Assembly: GCA_937923625.1 (NCBI GenBank)
Contig: CALDTV010000028.1
Coordinates: 1 to 34,006 of the forward strand
Origin: an uncultured Alphaproteobacteria bacterium
Lineage (GTDB): Bacteria > Pseudomonadota > Alphaproteobacteria > Micavibrionales > Micavibrionaceae
Length of the DNA stretch: 34,006 bases
Direction of reading: 5' to 3'
Shown here one piece after another: positions 15,799 to 24,473 of the stretch; position 1 is the stretch's first letter; every line of letters begins with the position of its first letter. Below the pieces are notes generated by a model. It made no database searches and had not been told where the DNA came from. It saw only the letters and a program-made list of their open reading frames with translations. The translations under genes and the position numbers were made by a program.

Positions 15799-15856
15799 TT
15801 GAACTCCGGACACAAGGATTATGATTCCTCTGCTCTAACCACTGAGCTATACCGCC
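15781..15856 (-). tRNA. tRNA-Met (CAT), elongator type
   Basis: On the minus strand the gene runs from GGCGGTA to TACCGCCACCA. The acceptor arm, D arm (GCTC/GAGC), anticodon arm GAGGA-ATCATAA-TCCTT and T arm all pair. The anticodon is CAT. Elongator Met is more likely than lysidine-modified tRNA-Ile because of the GAGGA/TCCTT anticodon stem typical of tRNA-Met, but sequence alone does not fully exclude Ile. CCA is encoded. It is the integration target of the neighbouring island. Confidence 0.93.
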
Positions 15857-15939
15857 ACGCTTGATTGGGTGTTATCGCGTAAAATCGTGGTTTTTGTCAA
15901 GCACCATGAATGAAAAAGCTTTTATGCTCTAATATCTCA

Positions 15940-16728
15940 TTATGAAGGGCCATTCCCACCATTGTTAGGACTTACTGAAGCTACTCTTTCAGAGTGTTCT
16001 ACAGATTCTTCTTGTAATGGAAATCCTCCTGCTTCAATCAAAGTGAGGGCGAGATCCTCGCAAATATAACCGTCCTTATTTCCAAAAAAGCCATCCTCAT
16101 CCAGAGTGCGCATTAGCTCGAGTATTCTCTCATCATGGGGAGAAAATGAGTTTGCACTTACCAGTATATCTGCTGCCGTTTGTTTTAATTCTTCTACTGT
16201 GTGCGGTGTATCTTCTTGGTGGTTATTGGCCCAAGCAATACAATTTTTTGCCATACCATATAAAGTCCTGCTATCGTCAGGATTGATAAAAAAGGCACGT
16301 TCATACATAAGATCAGCTTCCTCAAACATGTGTAAATGGCGGTATGCTGAGCCACATAAACTATGCAGTAGTGCGTCTGCTTTGTTAAGTTGTAAACCAG
16401 ACATTGCGTATCTTACGGCATTCTCATACATCTCAACTCTGTCTTCTGGTTCCAAGGTTTTAGCAATATGTATGCATGTTTTGGCAGCATTGGAGTAAAG
16501 AAATTTATCCTCAGGATAGCGCTCTAATAATTCATCAATATAATCTAAAGCACGCTCTCTTTGGTTGTCTCTAATGAGGCGGTGAACATTATCCATTTCC
16601 GCCCTTGTTGCGCGTTCATGAGACGCTGGTTTCGAGCTAGGTCTTCTAGGAGGATCAGATCTCCTCGCAGCAGCATTGGCGTCTCCGCTTAGCGATAACG
16701 AAGGTCTCTCTTTATTATCATCAGCCAT
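15940..16728 (-). CDS. TPR-like helical repeat protein
   Basis: A 262-residue protein with a polar, disordered N-terminus of about 45 residues and then several 34-residue helical repeats (about residues 50-200), for example DYIDELLERYPEDKFLYSNAAKTC and ADLMYERAFFINPDDSRTLYGMAKNC. Such repeats mediate protein-protein contacts. The C-terminus is again polar. There is no signal peptide, so it is likely cytoplasmic. AAGGAAAATTAAA precedes the ATG. It lies between tRNA-Met and mnmA and reads leftward like both. The partner is unknown. Confidence 0.8.
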   Translation of the reverse strand: MADDNKERPSLSLSGDANAAARRSDPPRRPSSKPASHERATRAEMDNVHRLIRDNQRERALDYIDELLERYPEDKFLYSNAAKTCIHIAKTLEPEDRVEMYENAVRYAMSGLQLNKADALLHSLCGSAYRHLHMFEEADLMYERAFFINPDDSRTLYGMAKNCIAWANNHQEDTPHTVEELKQTAADILVSANSFSPHDERILELMRTLDEDGFFGNKDGYICEDLALTLIEAGGFPLQEESVEHSERVASVSPNNGGNGPS

Positions 16729-16788
16729 TTTAATTTTCCTTATTAAATAATAAGGATGTTTTATAACGATAATTATTAATTATGTAAT

Positions 16789-17982
16789 TTAAGCGGCTAA
16801 TGGCATTTGGCTATTAAGCGCTTGAATAATCCAGCCGCCGCCTAAAACGCGATCAAGCATAGCGCCATTATCAGAGCCATAGCAAACGGCGGCCTGCCCA
16901 GCGGCAATGCCATATTGCGCGGCATCTAAGTGAATTTCAGCCAGACCATTTTCCTTGCCATAGAGGATTGCTGTGGCGGCTTTGCTGACAGAGCGTAACT
17001 TTACATTAATTTTGATACCTTCTGTCGGAATTTCAGTCAGCCAATTACAATCTGTAATAGTGATGATATCACGCGCCAAGGCTTCTTTGGGGCCAACAAC
17101 AACTTGATTGCTTTGGGGGTCAACACGAACAACATAAAATGGTGAATTATCGTCGTTATTTCCACCACCAATGCCCAACCCTCTACGCTGACCGATAGTG
17201 TAATGAATAATGCCGTCATGCTCGCCCATAATGCGCCCATCAAGATGCACAATATTTCCATGCTTTTCCGCATCGGGTCGAATTTTCTTCACCACGCTGG
17301 CGTAGTCCCCATTGGGCACAAAACAAATATCTTGAGAATCTGGTTTATCACAAACCAGCAAGCCCAAGCGTTCCGCATGTTTGCGGGTGATGTCTTTTGT
17401 CCAACCACCAAGGGGGAAGCGCAAAAAATTTAATTGCTCTTGCGTTGTCGCAAACAGGAAATAGCTTTGATCTTTGGTGTGGTCAATGGCGCGGTGCAGT
17501 TCGGCCTGCCCAGTTTCTTCATTTGTGACACGCTGAATATAGTGACCTGTTGCCATGCAATCTGCTCCAAGGTCTTTGGCAACTTTAAGAAGGTCTTTAA
17601 ATTTGACAGTTTGGTTGCAACGCACACAGGGGATGGGGGTTTGCCCGTTCATATAACTTTCGACAAAATTATCCATGACGCCTTGTTTAAAATTATCTTC
17701 ATAATTTAGCACATAATGTGGGAACCCTTTTTCCTCGGCGACGCGTTTGGCATCATAAATATCCTGTCCCGCGCAACACGCACCTTTACGATCAACCGCC
17801 GCCCCATGATCATAAAGTTGCAAAGTCACCCCAACAACATCATAGCCCTCTTCATGCAACAAGGCCGCCGTGACACTGGAGTCAACGCCGCCTGACATGG
17901 CGACGACGACGCGGGTGTCTTGCGGGGCTTTGGCGATGCCTAAGCTATTGGGGCCTAAACTGTTGGTGGGTGTGTCTGTCAT
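16789..17982 (-). CDS. mnmA: tRNA-specific 2-thiouridylase MnmA
   Basis: A 397-residue enzyme that thiolates U34 of tRNA-Lys, -Glu and -Gln using ATP and a sulfur relay. The ATP-pyrophosphatase P-loop is SGGVDSS (30-36). The two catalytic cysteines lie in [11 protein letters not shown] (C122) and [23 protein letters not shown] and [11 protein letters not shown] are further family signatures, and the C-terminal beta-barrel is complete. Its length is normal for the alphaproteobacterial family (the N-terminal 20 residues are an extension). It has its own promoter region in the 307-base gap upstream. Confidence 0.97.
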   Translation of the reverse strand: MTDTPTNSLGPNSLGIAKAPQDTRVVVAMSGGVDSSVTAALLHEEGYDVVGVTLQLYDHGAAVDRKGACCAGQDIYDAKRVAEEKGFPHYVLNYEDNFKQGVMDNFVESYMNGQTPIPCVRCNQTVKFKDLLKVAKDLGADCMATGHYIQRVTNEETGQAELHRAIDHTKDQSYFLFATTQEQLNFLRFPLGGWTKDITRKHAERLGLLVCDKPDSQDICFVPNGDYASVVKKIRPDAEKHGNIVHLDGRIMGEHDGIIHYTIGQRRGLGIGGGNNDDNSPFYVVRVDPQSNQVVVGPKEALARDIITITDCNWLTEIPTEGIKINVKLRSVSKAATAILYGKENGLAEIHLDAAQYGIAAGQAAVCYGSDNGAMLDRVLGGGWIIQALNSQMPLAA

Positions 17983-18289
17983 GGCGTTTTTATACTCTAA
18001 ACCAACAAAATCGCAAGGATTTTTCGCTAAGTAATTGTTTTTGCTTAGTAAATTAACTTCCTTCAGTTTGTTTGTTATTTTATGGGGGGTGGGGGGGCTT
18101 TTTATTTATTTTGTAGAAAATCTATAGGGCAGACATCGCTATCGTTTCTTGATAACGTTGCTTTTGGTAAGTAAAGCATATAGGTATAATAAGACTTTAT
18201 TCCTATTAAATCAAATTAATTATTAATTGTTTGACATAACTATTAATTTGTGTATATTAAGTTTCTTAATTATTAAATAGAAAAAAATT
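17983..18289. other. Divergent intergenic region with a G-tract
   Basis: No gene seen. It contains GGGGGG-T-GGGGGGG at 18084-18097 and the promoter at 18231-18258 for the rightward gene. Confidence 0.6.
18231..18258 (+). promoter_or_regulatory. Sigma-70-type promoter
   Basis: TTGACA at 18231-18236 and TATATT at 18253-18258 with a 16-base spacer, 31 bases before the ATG at 18290. Confidence 0.6.
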
Positions 18290-18811
18290 ATGACCCTCCC
18301 TAATCGCGCAGAAAGCTTGGCAACCCTAGATAGACTGAAAGCGCGTTTCGGCCCGCTTACCAGAGAAGTGCCCACAAGTATTATGCCGCGAGCAGAGGCG
18401 GAAGCAGTTTTAGACGCGCTATGGCAAGAGCAAGCTAATCCAACGAGTATCCATGCCTTGAAAGCAGAATTTACGGATCCTGTTGATCCAAAACCATTTA
18501 GCAGAACGCCTAATATCGTGAAAAGCCTATTAGAAAACGGCCTATTCAAATACGCACAAAACCCACGATATGATTTTGCGGCAGAACAAACAGTTTGGGA
18601 AGCGTACATACCAGAAGGCGTAAACAGAAGTTTTGAGAGTTATTTCTACGACGTTTATTCAGGAAGAGATCCTCATGTTAGAGGGGTTCCTTTTGCTAAA
18701 GGCCAAGAAGAAGGTGCGATTTTAGATGCCTTTGGTTTTTTTAAATCCTCACAAGATAGGCAGGCTGTTATTGACCATCATAAGGCTAAGCTTGACCTAA
18801 AGATCGCATAG
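18290..18811 (+). CDS. Hypothetical 173-residue protein
   Basis: A predicted cytoplasmic protein with no recognised domain. It is mainly helical at the N-terminus (RAESLATLDRLKARF), with a polar central part and a region rich in aromatics (ESYFYDVYSGRDPHVRGVPFAK). No signal peptide or membrane helix. It is preceded by a good promoter 31 bases upstream and followed by a second small unknown gene at 18957 in the same direction. Codon use resembles the housekeeping neighbours and not the AT-rich island. Confidence 0.72.
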   Translation: MTLPNRAESLATLDRLKARFGPLTREVPTSIMPRAEAEAVLDALWQEQANPTSIHALKAEFTDPVDPKPFSRTPNIVKSLLENGLFKYAQNPRYDFAAEQTVWEAYIPEGVNRSFESYFYDVYSGRDPHVRGVPFAKGQEEGAILDAFGFFKSSQDRQAVIDHHKAKLDLKIA

Positions 18812-18956
18812 GGCTGGATTTAATATGGGCGCATCACAAGATAGAAAAAACGCAGAAGTTGTCTGCGATGATGATGCGGAGAAGTTTATTCTTAATGATT
18901 TTTATGTCATACTCTTGAGCTAAAGAAACAAAGTCGTATTTTAAAAAGATCATAGT

Positions 18957-19385
18957 ATGAAAATTTTACCAGTCGATAGAAAAATAGATTTAGCTTTTTT
19001 GCGTGATATTGGCTTGATGCGTATGGCCATCCATGGTGAAAATGCACCGTTTGAAGACTTGGAGGAAATTTGGCGCGACCGTACTCCCCCAACAGTCAGA
19101 AGAACATTTAAAGAGCACGTGACAGATTTTTTTGCAGGTAAAGATATGTCTGCAGGTTCTTACTCGGCTCATTTTAGCAATTTTGCATCAACAGGCGATG
19201 CCGTTTTGAAAAAGGATGGTACTTTCTTTCCTGAAAAGAGAATTGATCTTCTAAGCTTTGCGGCAAAAAAATCTTATTTAAGCGATGAGGAAAAAGATGC
19301 GGCAAAAAAAGAAGTCGAATCTTTTAGTGGTGGACAAATTAGTAGGCAAGGTGCTCGACCTCAAGGACCACTTAATCGTGATTAA
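18957..19385 (+). CDS. Hypothetical 142-residue protein
   Basis: A soluble, charged protein that I do not recognise. The start MKILPVDRKIDLAFLRDIGLMRM suggests a strand and a helix. The middle (VRRTFKEHVTDFFAGKDM) is helical, and the C-terminal 25 residues are Gly/Gln/Arg-rich and probably disordered. It follows the 173-residue gene by about 145 bases and precedes the tmRNA gene. Both small proteins may form one transcript. No function is proposed. Confidence 0.68.
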   Translation: MKILPVDRKIDLAFLRDIGLMRMAIHGENAPFEDLEEIWRDRTPPTVRRTFKEHVTDFFAGKDMSAGSYSAHFSNFASTGDAVLKKDGTFFPEKRIDLLSFAAKKSYLSDEEKDAAKKEVESFSGGQISRQGARPQGPLNRD

Positions 19386-19464
19386 GGTTACAACAAAAGT
19401 TTTTTGAATTTCTTACGCTTTAAATCCTATTTGAAAAATTAACTCATTTCCTCTATATTATAGT

Positions 19465-19890
19465 TTCGGGTTTGCCCGATATGACGCTAAACGGAATTGC
19501 GGAATAAGCGATCGTGGACCCGGGGGCAGTACCCGGCAGCTCCACCATTTTACATTTTTGATTTTACGCGAAAACGATTTCGCGGGCTTGCAGTCGCAAG
19601 CCTTGGTAATGCCAAGAAATAATTTTGTGTAAGGCGGCGGGGCTGAAACAGGATCGACACGCGTGGTAAAGGCTTTTTACGGTGTTCGGTGTTTCCGCCG
19701 TTATCGGATAAATTTGATAGTTGCAAATGACAACTCTCAGTTCGTAGCATCTAACGACAACTTCGATGTTGATGTTAGACTAGCTGAAGCTGCCTAATTT
19801 GGTCGCTTAAGCGCGTTACATAAATCCCTTCGCCCTTGAACCGGTGAAGGTGGGGTTCGGTCAGTTCCTAGCAACAGAATACTGGCCATT
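19465..19890 (+). ncRNA. ssrA: Two-piece (circularly permuted) tmRNA
   Basis: Rescue RNA for stalled ribosomes, in the permuted alphaproteobacterial arrangement. The acceptor piece comes first and ends CGGCAGCTCCACCA at 19547. The coding piece starts GGGGCTGAAACAGGATCGAC at 19639, and its GGGGCTG pairs with CAGCTCC of the acceptor stem. The tag frame begins at the resume codon GCA at 19723, preceded by GATAGTT, and ends at TAA 19795-19797. It encodes 24 residues starting ANDNSQF and ending RLAEAA. The segment between the pieces, with three hairpins, is presumably removed. The outer ends are approximate. The tag is degraded by ClpXP, with help from SspB, which is encoded next. Confidence 0.93.
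19567..19616 (+). repeat. Tandem hairpins in the tmRNA intervening segment
   Basis: Three perfect stem-loops in a row: CGCGAAA-ACGA-TTTCGCG (19567-19584), GCTTGC-AGTC-GCAAGC (19586-19601) and CTTGG-TAATG-CCAAG (19602-19616). The first two are echoed at 19908-19942. They are likely recognition or processing structures of the tmRNA precursor. Confidence 0.7.
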
Positions 19891-19907
19891 TTTCATTTTT
19901 AGATTTA

Positions 19908-19942
19908 CGCGAAAACGATTTCGCGGCCTTGGGGTCGCAAGG
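19908..19942 (+). repeat. Second copy of the hairpin pair, behind the tmRNA coding piece
   Basis: CGCGAAA-ACGA-TTTCGCG (19908-19925) is identical to 19567-19584, followed by CCTTG-GGGTCG-CAAGG (19927-19942). The sequence just upstream (a T-rich run ending in TTTACG) is also similar in both copies. Confidence 0.7.
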
Positions 19943-20150
19943 TTAGTCATCATTTCTTGAGAGAGAATTTTGTCGCTGGACACGCTGTGTCCTCTTTTCC
20001 ACAATCAATAAATTATTTCAGTGTTTTATCGTGGCTTTGTTATGGCGAATATGTGATTCTGTTATTTCCAAAAGGGCTTTTTCTGCCTAATTAAGCGCCC
20101 AAAGTGCGAAGGTGCTTGATTTTCAACCCGAATAGAGTTTTGATAGCATT

Positions 20151-20642
20151 ATGAATGAAGATGACGAAGAAATCCTAAGATATGACCGTATGGTCGAAAA
20201 TGCCCTAAGGGGTGTTGTTCGTGAAGCCGTTGAGGAAGTCATGGCTGAAGGGTTGCTTGGGGATCACCATTTCTACATTACGTTTATGACGGATTATCCG
20301 GGCGTAAACATTCCAGATTATCTGAAAGACCGTTATCCGGGTGAAATGACAATCGTCTTGCAATTCCAATTTTATGATTTGGATGTTGATGATGAAAAAA
20401 TGCAAGTCACTCTGTCATTTAATAACGTGCCAGAAAAATTGGTTATCCCGCTAGCGGCGATTACTATTTTTGCGGATCCTTCGGTTAATTTTGCATTGCA
20501 ATTTCAACCCATGGGCGATGATGTTGAGCCAGACTTGGACCCAGATGGTCATGATGACCCAACAGGCAGTGATGATGACAATGACAAAGCCGATAATAAA
20601 TCGGGTGAAGTTGTGTCCCTCGATAAATTCCGCAAAAAGTAA
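20151..20642 (+). CDS. sspB: Alphaproteobacterial SspB, ClpXP adaptor
   Basis: A 163-residue adaptor that binds ssrA tags and hands the tagged protein to ClpXP. Conserved stretches of the SspB-alpha family are present: ALRGVVREAVEEV, HHFYITFMTDYPGV, YPGEMTIVLQFQFYDL, SFNNVPEKLVIPLAAI and FADPSVNFALQF. A very acidic, disordered linker (about residues 122-150) leads to the C-terminal tail VVSLDKFRKK, the expected ClpX-docking peptide. It sits just downstream of ssrA, which links tag and adaptor genetically. Confidence 0.94.
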   Translation: MNEDDEEILRYDRMVENALRGVVREAVEEVMAEGLLGDHHFYITFMTDYPGVNIPDYLKDRYPGEMTIVLQFQFYDLDVDDEKMQVTLSFNNVPEKLVIPLAAITIFADPSVNFALQFQPMGDDVEPDLDPDGHDDPTGSDDDNDKADNKSGEVVSLDKFRKK

Positions 20643-20772
20643 CAAATCTTTATTTTTCCTCCGTGCTCGTGTCGTAATATGTCTGAGTGATATAAAAATA
20701 TCTGCTGCTACTTGCGCCTTCTTCAAACAGGAAAAATCAAAAATTTAATGCGGCGATCAATGATATAAAGCT

Positions 20773-21777
20773 ATGAGTGAATTTTGGAACGATAAAATAA
20801 ATTTGGACGCAGGCCCCTATAAGGTCTTGATTAAGCGTGATCAATTTATTGATGTCGCGCGTGACAGCCGCGTTGTTAAAATAAAAGTTTACTACCCGTC
20901 TGATTACGCTACCACAGGTGAAAATCTATCAGAAAACGATCTTGCGGTGCCTACCCCGTTAAAATCAAAGGCAGATTTGCCTGTCATTATATGGTCGCAT
21001 GGATTGGGCGGTAGTGTGGATGGTGCATCATTTCTCTCCCGTTACGTGGCTTCATATGGTTACGTCATTGTACATGTTCAGCATCACGGGACGGATAGCA
21101 GTCTGTGGGAGGGCAAAGAAGGTCACCCATGGGACATTATTCGCAAAACAAAAATATCACGGGAGACAACGTTTGATCGTTATCATGATATCCCCTTCGC
21201 GCTCGATCATTTATCCGCATGGATGGCGAAAAATGAAGAAGTTGGTGATATTGCAGATTTAACCAATATGGGCATGTCAGGACATTCGTTCGGCGCGTTG
21301 ACCACACAAGTGATGGCGGGCATGAAATTCCCCGATAAATTTGGCACCCTTCAAAGCTTTAAAGAGCCACGCTTTAAAGCAGGTATTCTTTATAGCCCGG
21401 GATCGGTGGAACATTTGGATGATCCTGACCCGAAAGACGTTTATCCGTCGATTGATATTCCACTCTTTCATATGACGGGCACAGATGATGGCTCCCCTAT
21501 TTCAGATCGTGATTACACCATGCGCCTTGCGCCGTATGAACATACAACACAGGCGGAAAAATATTTGCTGGTGCTCAAAGATGGCGACCACATGGTTTAC
21601 AATGGCAGCCGTGGAAAGCTAGGTCAAAACCCCAACCGCGAAAAGCATGAGAATATTATTAAGATCGCCGCGCTAGTGTTTTGGGACGCGCAGTTAAAAG
21701 CTGACGCACGCGCGCAGGATTGGCTTAACGATGATGGTTTCAAAACATGGTTGAGCGATGAAGGTGAGTTTAGTTAA
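20773..21777 (+). CDS. Alpha/beta hydrolase (PAF-acetylhydrolase / dienelactone-hydrolase-like)
   Basis: A 334-residue esterase-like protein. Visible elements are the oxyanion strand PVIIWSHGLGGS (near 75), the nucleophile elbow MGMSGHSFGALT (near 165), a likely acid in FHMTGTDDGSPI and the catalytic His in LKDGDHMVYNG. The layout with a His-Gly motif after a long strand matches platelet-activating-factor acetylhydrolase-like proteins. There is no signal peptide, so it is probably cytoplasmic. The substrate is unknown. It follows sspB by 130 bases and probably has its own promoter. Confidence 0.85.
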   Translation: MSEFWNDKINLDAGPYKVLIKRDQFIDVARDSRVVKIKVYYPSDYATTGENLSENDLAVPTPLKSKADLPVIIWSHGLGGSVDGASFLSRYVASYGYVIVHVQHHGTDSSLWEGKEGHPWDIIRKTKISRETTFDRYHDIPFALDHLSAWMAKNEEVGDIADLTNMGMSGHSFGALTTQVMAGMKFPDKFGTLQSFKEPRFKAGILYSPGSVEHLDDPDPKDVYPSIDIPLFHMTGTDDGSPISDRDYTMRLAPYEHTTQAEKYLLVLKDGDHMVYNGSRGKLGQNPNREKHENIIKIAALVFWDAQLKADARAQDWLNDDGFKTWLSDEGEFS

Positions 21778-21807
21778 AAAGAAAATCTTATAGATTTTTG
21801 GTCAAAG

Positions 21808-23364
21808 CTAAACTGGTCCATCAGCTAAAGTTTTTCTCATTTGAACTGCAACGGCATCTCGTTCTCTAAGAGGGGTCATTACAGCTTCTGGAACCCTATC
21901 AAGTTGGCGGATCATCTCTTGTAAAGCGACGTTCATGCGTGTTTCTGCTTGCGCTGCTGTAAAATCATTTAATAGTGGAATCTTATTCTCATTGACGCCT
22001 ACGCGACTGGTAATTGTCCCGTTAATTTCTCGCCCTAATTTTTGTTGATGCGCTAATTCGTTCATACGGAAAGCTTGTATAGCTTCAAGCATCGGTAATT
22101 GTATTGTTGCAGCAAGGGATGCTTGATCCGGTAAGTTCTGTCTTGCTTGCGCAGTGCTTATAGACATTGTGTGAAAATTACCTGCAAAAGCTTGCATGAA
22201 TGCTAGGCCTTTATCTATTCTGGCGAGCGTATCTTCAATGTTACGAGGAACATTTGTTGCGGCAATCCCAGCAATTAACCCGTCTCGATCATTGGCATTT
22301 GCTTCAAGAGTTTCACGCTCTTCTTGCAGTGCGTCTTTATGCGCCAATAATATATTGTGGTACGCATTTAAAACTTCTAATAAATGGTCAACTATTTTCA
22401 AATCTTTACTGAGTAATTCATTATCCGCTGCAGCAATTTTAGGGATTTTTGCTGCCTCTCTTTGCACTGCTGCTAATGGCATTTCTTCTGCGGGTAAGAG
22501 AGAAACGCGCGACGAGGATCTATTCCGAAGTTTCGTAAAAAATCCTGGATCGGGAATAACAATTTCACTCACGTCTACTTTTCTAATTTCAGCAGCAACT
22601 TTTGATAAATGAGCTGTTAAGTTTCTTGGCTTGGCGGCATTATCAATAAAATCTTTAGACAACCATGCGACGACGGCCTTTACTTCAAGCCCTACATCCA
22701 TCGCATAGCTTGTTATTTCTTCGGCAGATAGGGGGTTTAAATTTTGTGCTTTTATTTTTATCGCGTCTCTATCCAATTGTGGTATGGGAAAGTCCAAAGC
22801 CATTTCCCGATCTGAAAAATCTAAGCGGCGGACTTTGTCCAATGCCTCTTCTTCTTTTGCTAATGCTGTCCTTAATTCACGTTGTTCATTTTTGCTATCT
22901 ATAAAACTTACTACATCTTCTATTGTGGTTTTTCTGTAAGCAGGTAACAGGTGTAATAAACGTTGTTGAAGACTATATTCTTTGCCATAGCTGGGTGCCC
23001 TATTAGGATTGTTACTATTGGAAATTTTGATTTCGACATCGCCATAGATTAGTCCATACCCACTTTTAGCGAGTAATCTTTTGACGTCCCTGTCGAACCA
23101 TGCTTGCTTTGTATCGGGAAGTCCCTCTTTGTCTAAATGATCTAGACGCGCTTTATACTCTCTGTAAGTTGATCTTAATTTATCATTACTACTATATATA
23201 AGATCATTACGTTGTTCTTTGGTTAGATTCTCAGGCCCAGTTAGGGCAGTGTAGGTCCAAATAATAAAATCTGAATCTGTGGGGTATGTTGTGCGTAGCT
23301 CTTCTAATCGAGTAGCGACTCTCTCTTCCCATCTTGATAATTGTGTGCGTTCAGCAATACTCAT
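21808..23364 (-). CDS. Hypothetical 518-residue helical protein
   Basis: A large soluble protein that I do not recognise. It is predicted almost all helical, with charged coiled-coil-like segments near 165-190 (NEQRELRTALAKEEEALDKV) and 335-365 (HKDALQEERETLEANAND). The second half, with repeated polar helices and a Gln/Ala-rich stretch (STAQARQNLPDQASLAA), faintly resembles TelA-type (toxic anion resistance) proteins, but the match is too weak to name. No signal peptide or membrane helix. It is convergent with the hydrolase gene and divergent from the ABC ATPase gene. Confidence 0.72.
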   Translation of the reverse strand: MSIAERTQLSRWEERVATRLEELRTTYPTDSDFIIWTYTALTGPENLTKEQRNDLIYSSNDKLRSTYREYKARLDHLDKEGLPDTKQAWFDRDVKRLLAKSGYGLIYGDVEIKISNSNNPNRAPSYGKEYSLQQRLLHLLPAYRKTTIEDVVSFIDSKNEQRELRTALAKEEEALDKVRRLDFSDREMALDFPIPQLDRDAIKIKAQNLNPLSAEEITSYAMDVGLEVKAVVAWLSKDFIDNAAKPRNLTAHLSKVAAEIRKVDVSEIVIPDPGFFTKLRNRSSSRVSLLPAEEMPLAAVQREAAKIPKIAAADNELLSKDLKIVDHLLEVLNAYHNILLAHKDALQEERETLEANANDRDGLIAGIAATNVPRNIEDTLARIDKGLAFMQAFAGNFHTMSISTAQARQNLPDQASLAATIQLPMLEAIQAFRMNELAHQQKLGREINGTITSRVGVNENKIPLLNDFTAAQAETRMNVALQEMIRQLDRVPEAVMTPLRERDAVAVQMRKTLADGPV

Positions 23365-23466
23365 TTAAAGCCTTCAATATTGTGAATTGCAGAGTAACAT
23401 CTTCTTATTATTATGTCAATAAAAATCAACATTGCGTCATCATGGGAATGATTTACAAATAGAGCC

Positions 23467-24393
23467 ATGAAAAATTCTGTTGAGATAAAAAATCTAAAAA
23501 AGACCTACGCCGCGCAGAAGAAATCTCCGGCGAAGGAAGCGCTTAAAGATATTACGCTGGATATTCCGCGCGGGTCGATCTTCGGGCTATTGGGGCCGAA
23601 TGGTGCGGGGAAATCGACGATCATTAATATTATGGCAGGGCTGGTGGTTAAATCATCGGGCTCCGTTAAAATTTGGGATGAAGATATTGATACCAGCCCC
23701 CGCAACAGCCGTGCGGCGATTGGTATTGTGCCGCAGGAAATTAATTTTGACCCATTTTTTACACCGCGCCAAATTTTGGATATTCAAGGGGGGCTTTACG
23801 GTGTGCCTAAGCCGGAAAGACGTACGGCTGAATTGTTGGAAATGGTTGAGCTGACCGATAAAGCAGAGGCACATACACGAAGCCTTTCAGGCGGTATGAA
23901 GCGCCGCTTGATGGTTGCCAAGGCGCTGGTACATACACCACCCATTTTGGTGTTAGATGAGCCGACAGCAGGCGTTGATGTCGAGCTGCGCCAGATGTTG
24001 TGGCAAAATGTTAAGAAACTTAACCAAGATGGTGTGACAGTTGTACTGACCACGCATTATTTGGAAGAAGCCGAAGAACTTTGTGACAAAATCGCGATTA
24101 TTAATCACGGTGAAATTGTTGCGAATGAAGAAAAAGAAACATTGTTGGCGCGTATTGATGCCAAAGAAATTCGTTTTCGTTTTCAAAATGTAGTCACGGA
24201 GATTCCTGCCGCGCTGGAAAAATTCAATGCGGTAAAAGAAGGGCGCCGGACTATCGCGATGCGCTATTCGCCTGCGGATCAATGCGTTGAAGAAATTATT
24301 GGTGTGTTGCAAACATTGAATAATCCTATCGCTGATATCTCGACTGATGAGAGCGATTTGGAAGATATTTTCCTTCAAATCACCCGTAACTAG
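23467..24393 (+). CDS. ABC-2-type transporter ATP-binding protein, YadG-like
   Basis: A 308-residue ATPase with all nucleotide-binding motifs: Walker A GPNGAGKST, Q-loop in GIVPQEINF, signature LSGGMKRRL, Walker B ILVLDEPTAG and H-loop TTHYLEEAEEL. The C-terminal 80 residues match the extension of YadG/DrrA-type exporters, and the length equals that of E. coli YadG. Such ATPases pair with an ABC-2 membrane protein (YadH). None is next to it here; a CBS-domain gene follows. The permease must be elsewhere or lost. The start ATG at 23467 is divergent from the 518-residue gene. Confidence 0.92.
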   Translation: MKNSVEIKNLKKTYAAQKKSPAKEALKDITLDIPRGSIFGLLGPNGAGKSTIINIMAGLVVKSSGSVKIWDEDIDTSPRNSRAAIGIVPQEINFDPFFTPRQILDIQGGLYGVPKPERRTAELLEMVELTDKAEAHTRSLSGGMKRRLMVAKALVHTPPILVLDEPTAGVDVELRQMLWQNVKKLNQDGVTVVLTTHYLEEAEELCDKIAIINHGEIVANEEKETLLARIDAKEIRFRFQNVVTEIPAALEKFNAVKEGRRTIAMRYSPADQCVEEIIGVLQTLNNPIADISTDESDLEDIFLQITRN

Positions 24394-24473
24394 GGCGTTT
24401 CCTTGATTTTCAGTGCGCGTTATGCTTTACTGCGTGCAATCTTAAACACATTTAAAAGAAAGAGTATAATATT

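Noticed and set aside
18825-18923. Possible 32-residue gene starting MGASQDRKN
   Set aside because: An ATG and stop exist between two small genes, but the ribosome site is weak and the frame is very short. It may be a leftover of a gene end.
21808-23364. TelA (toxic anion resistance) assignment for the 518-residue protein
   Set aside because: Only the general helical pattern of the second half is similar. I found no specific conserved motif.
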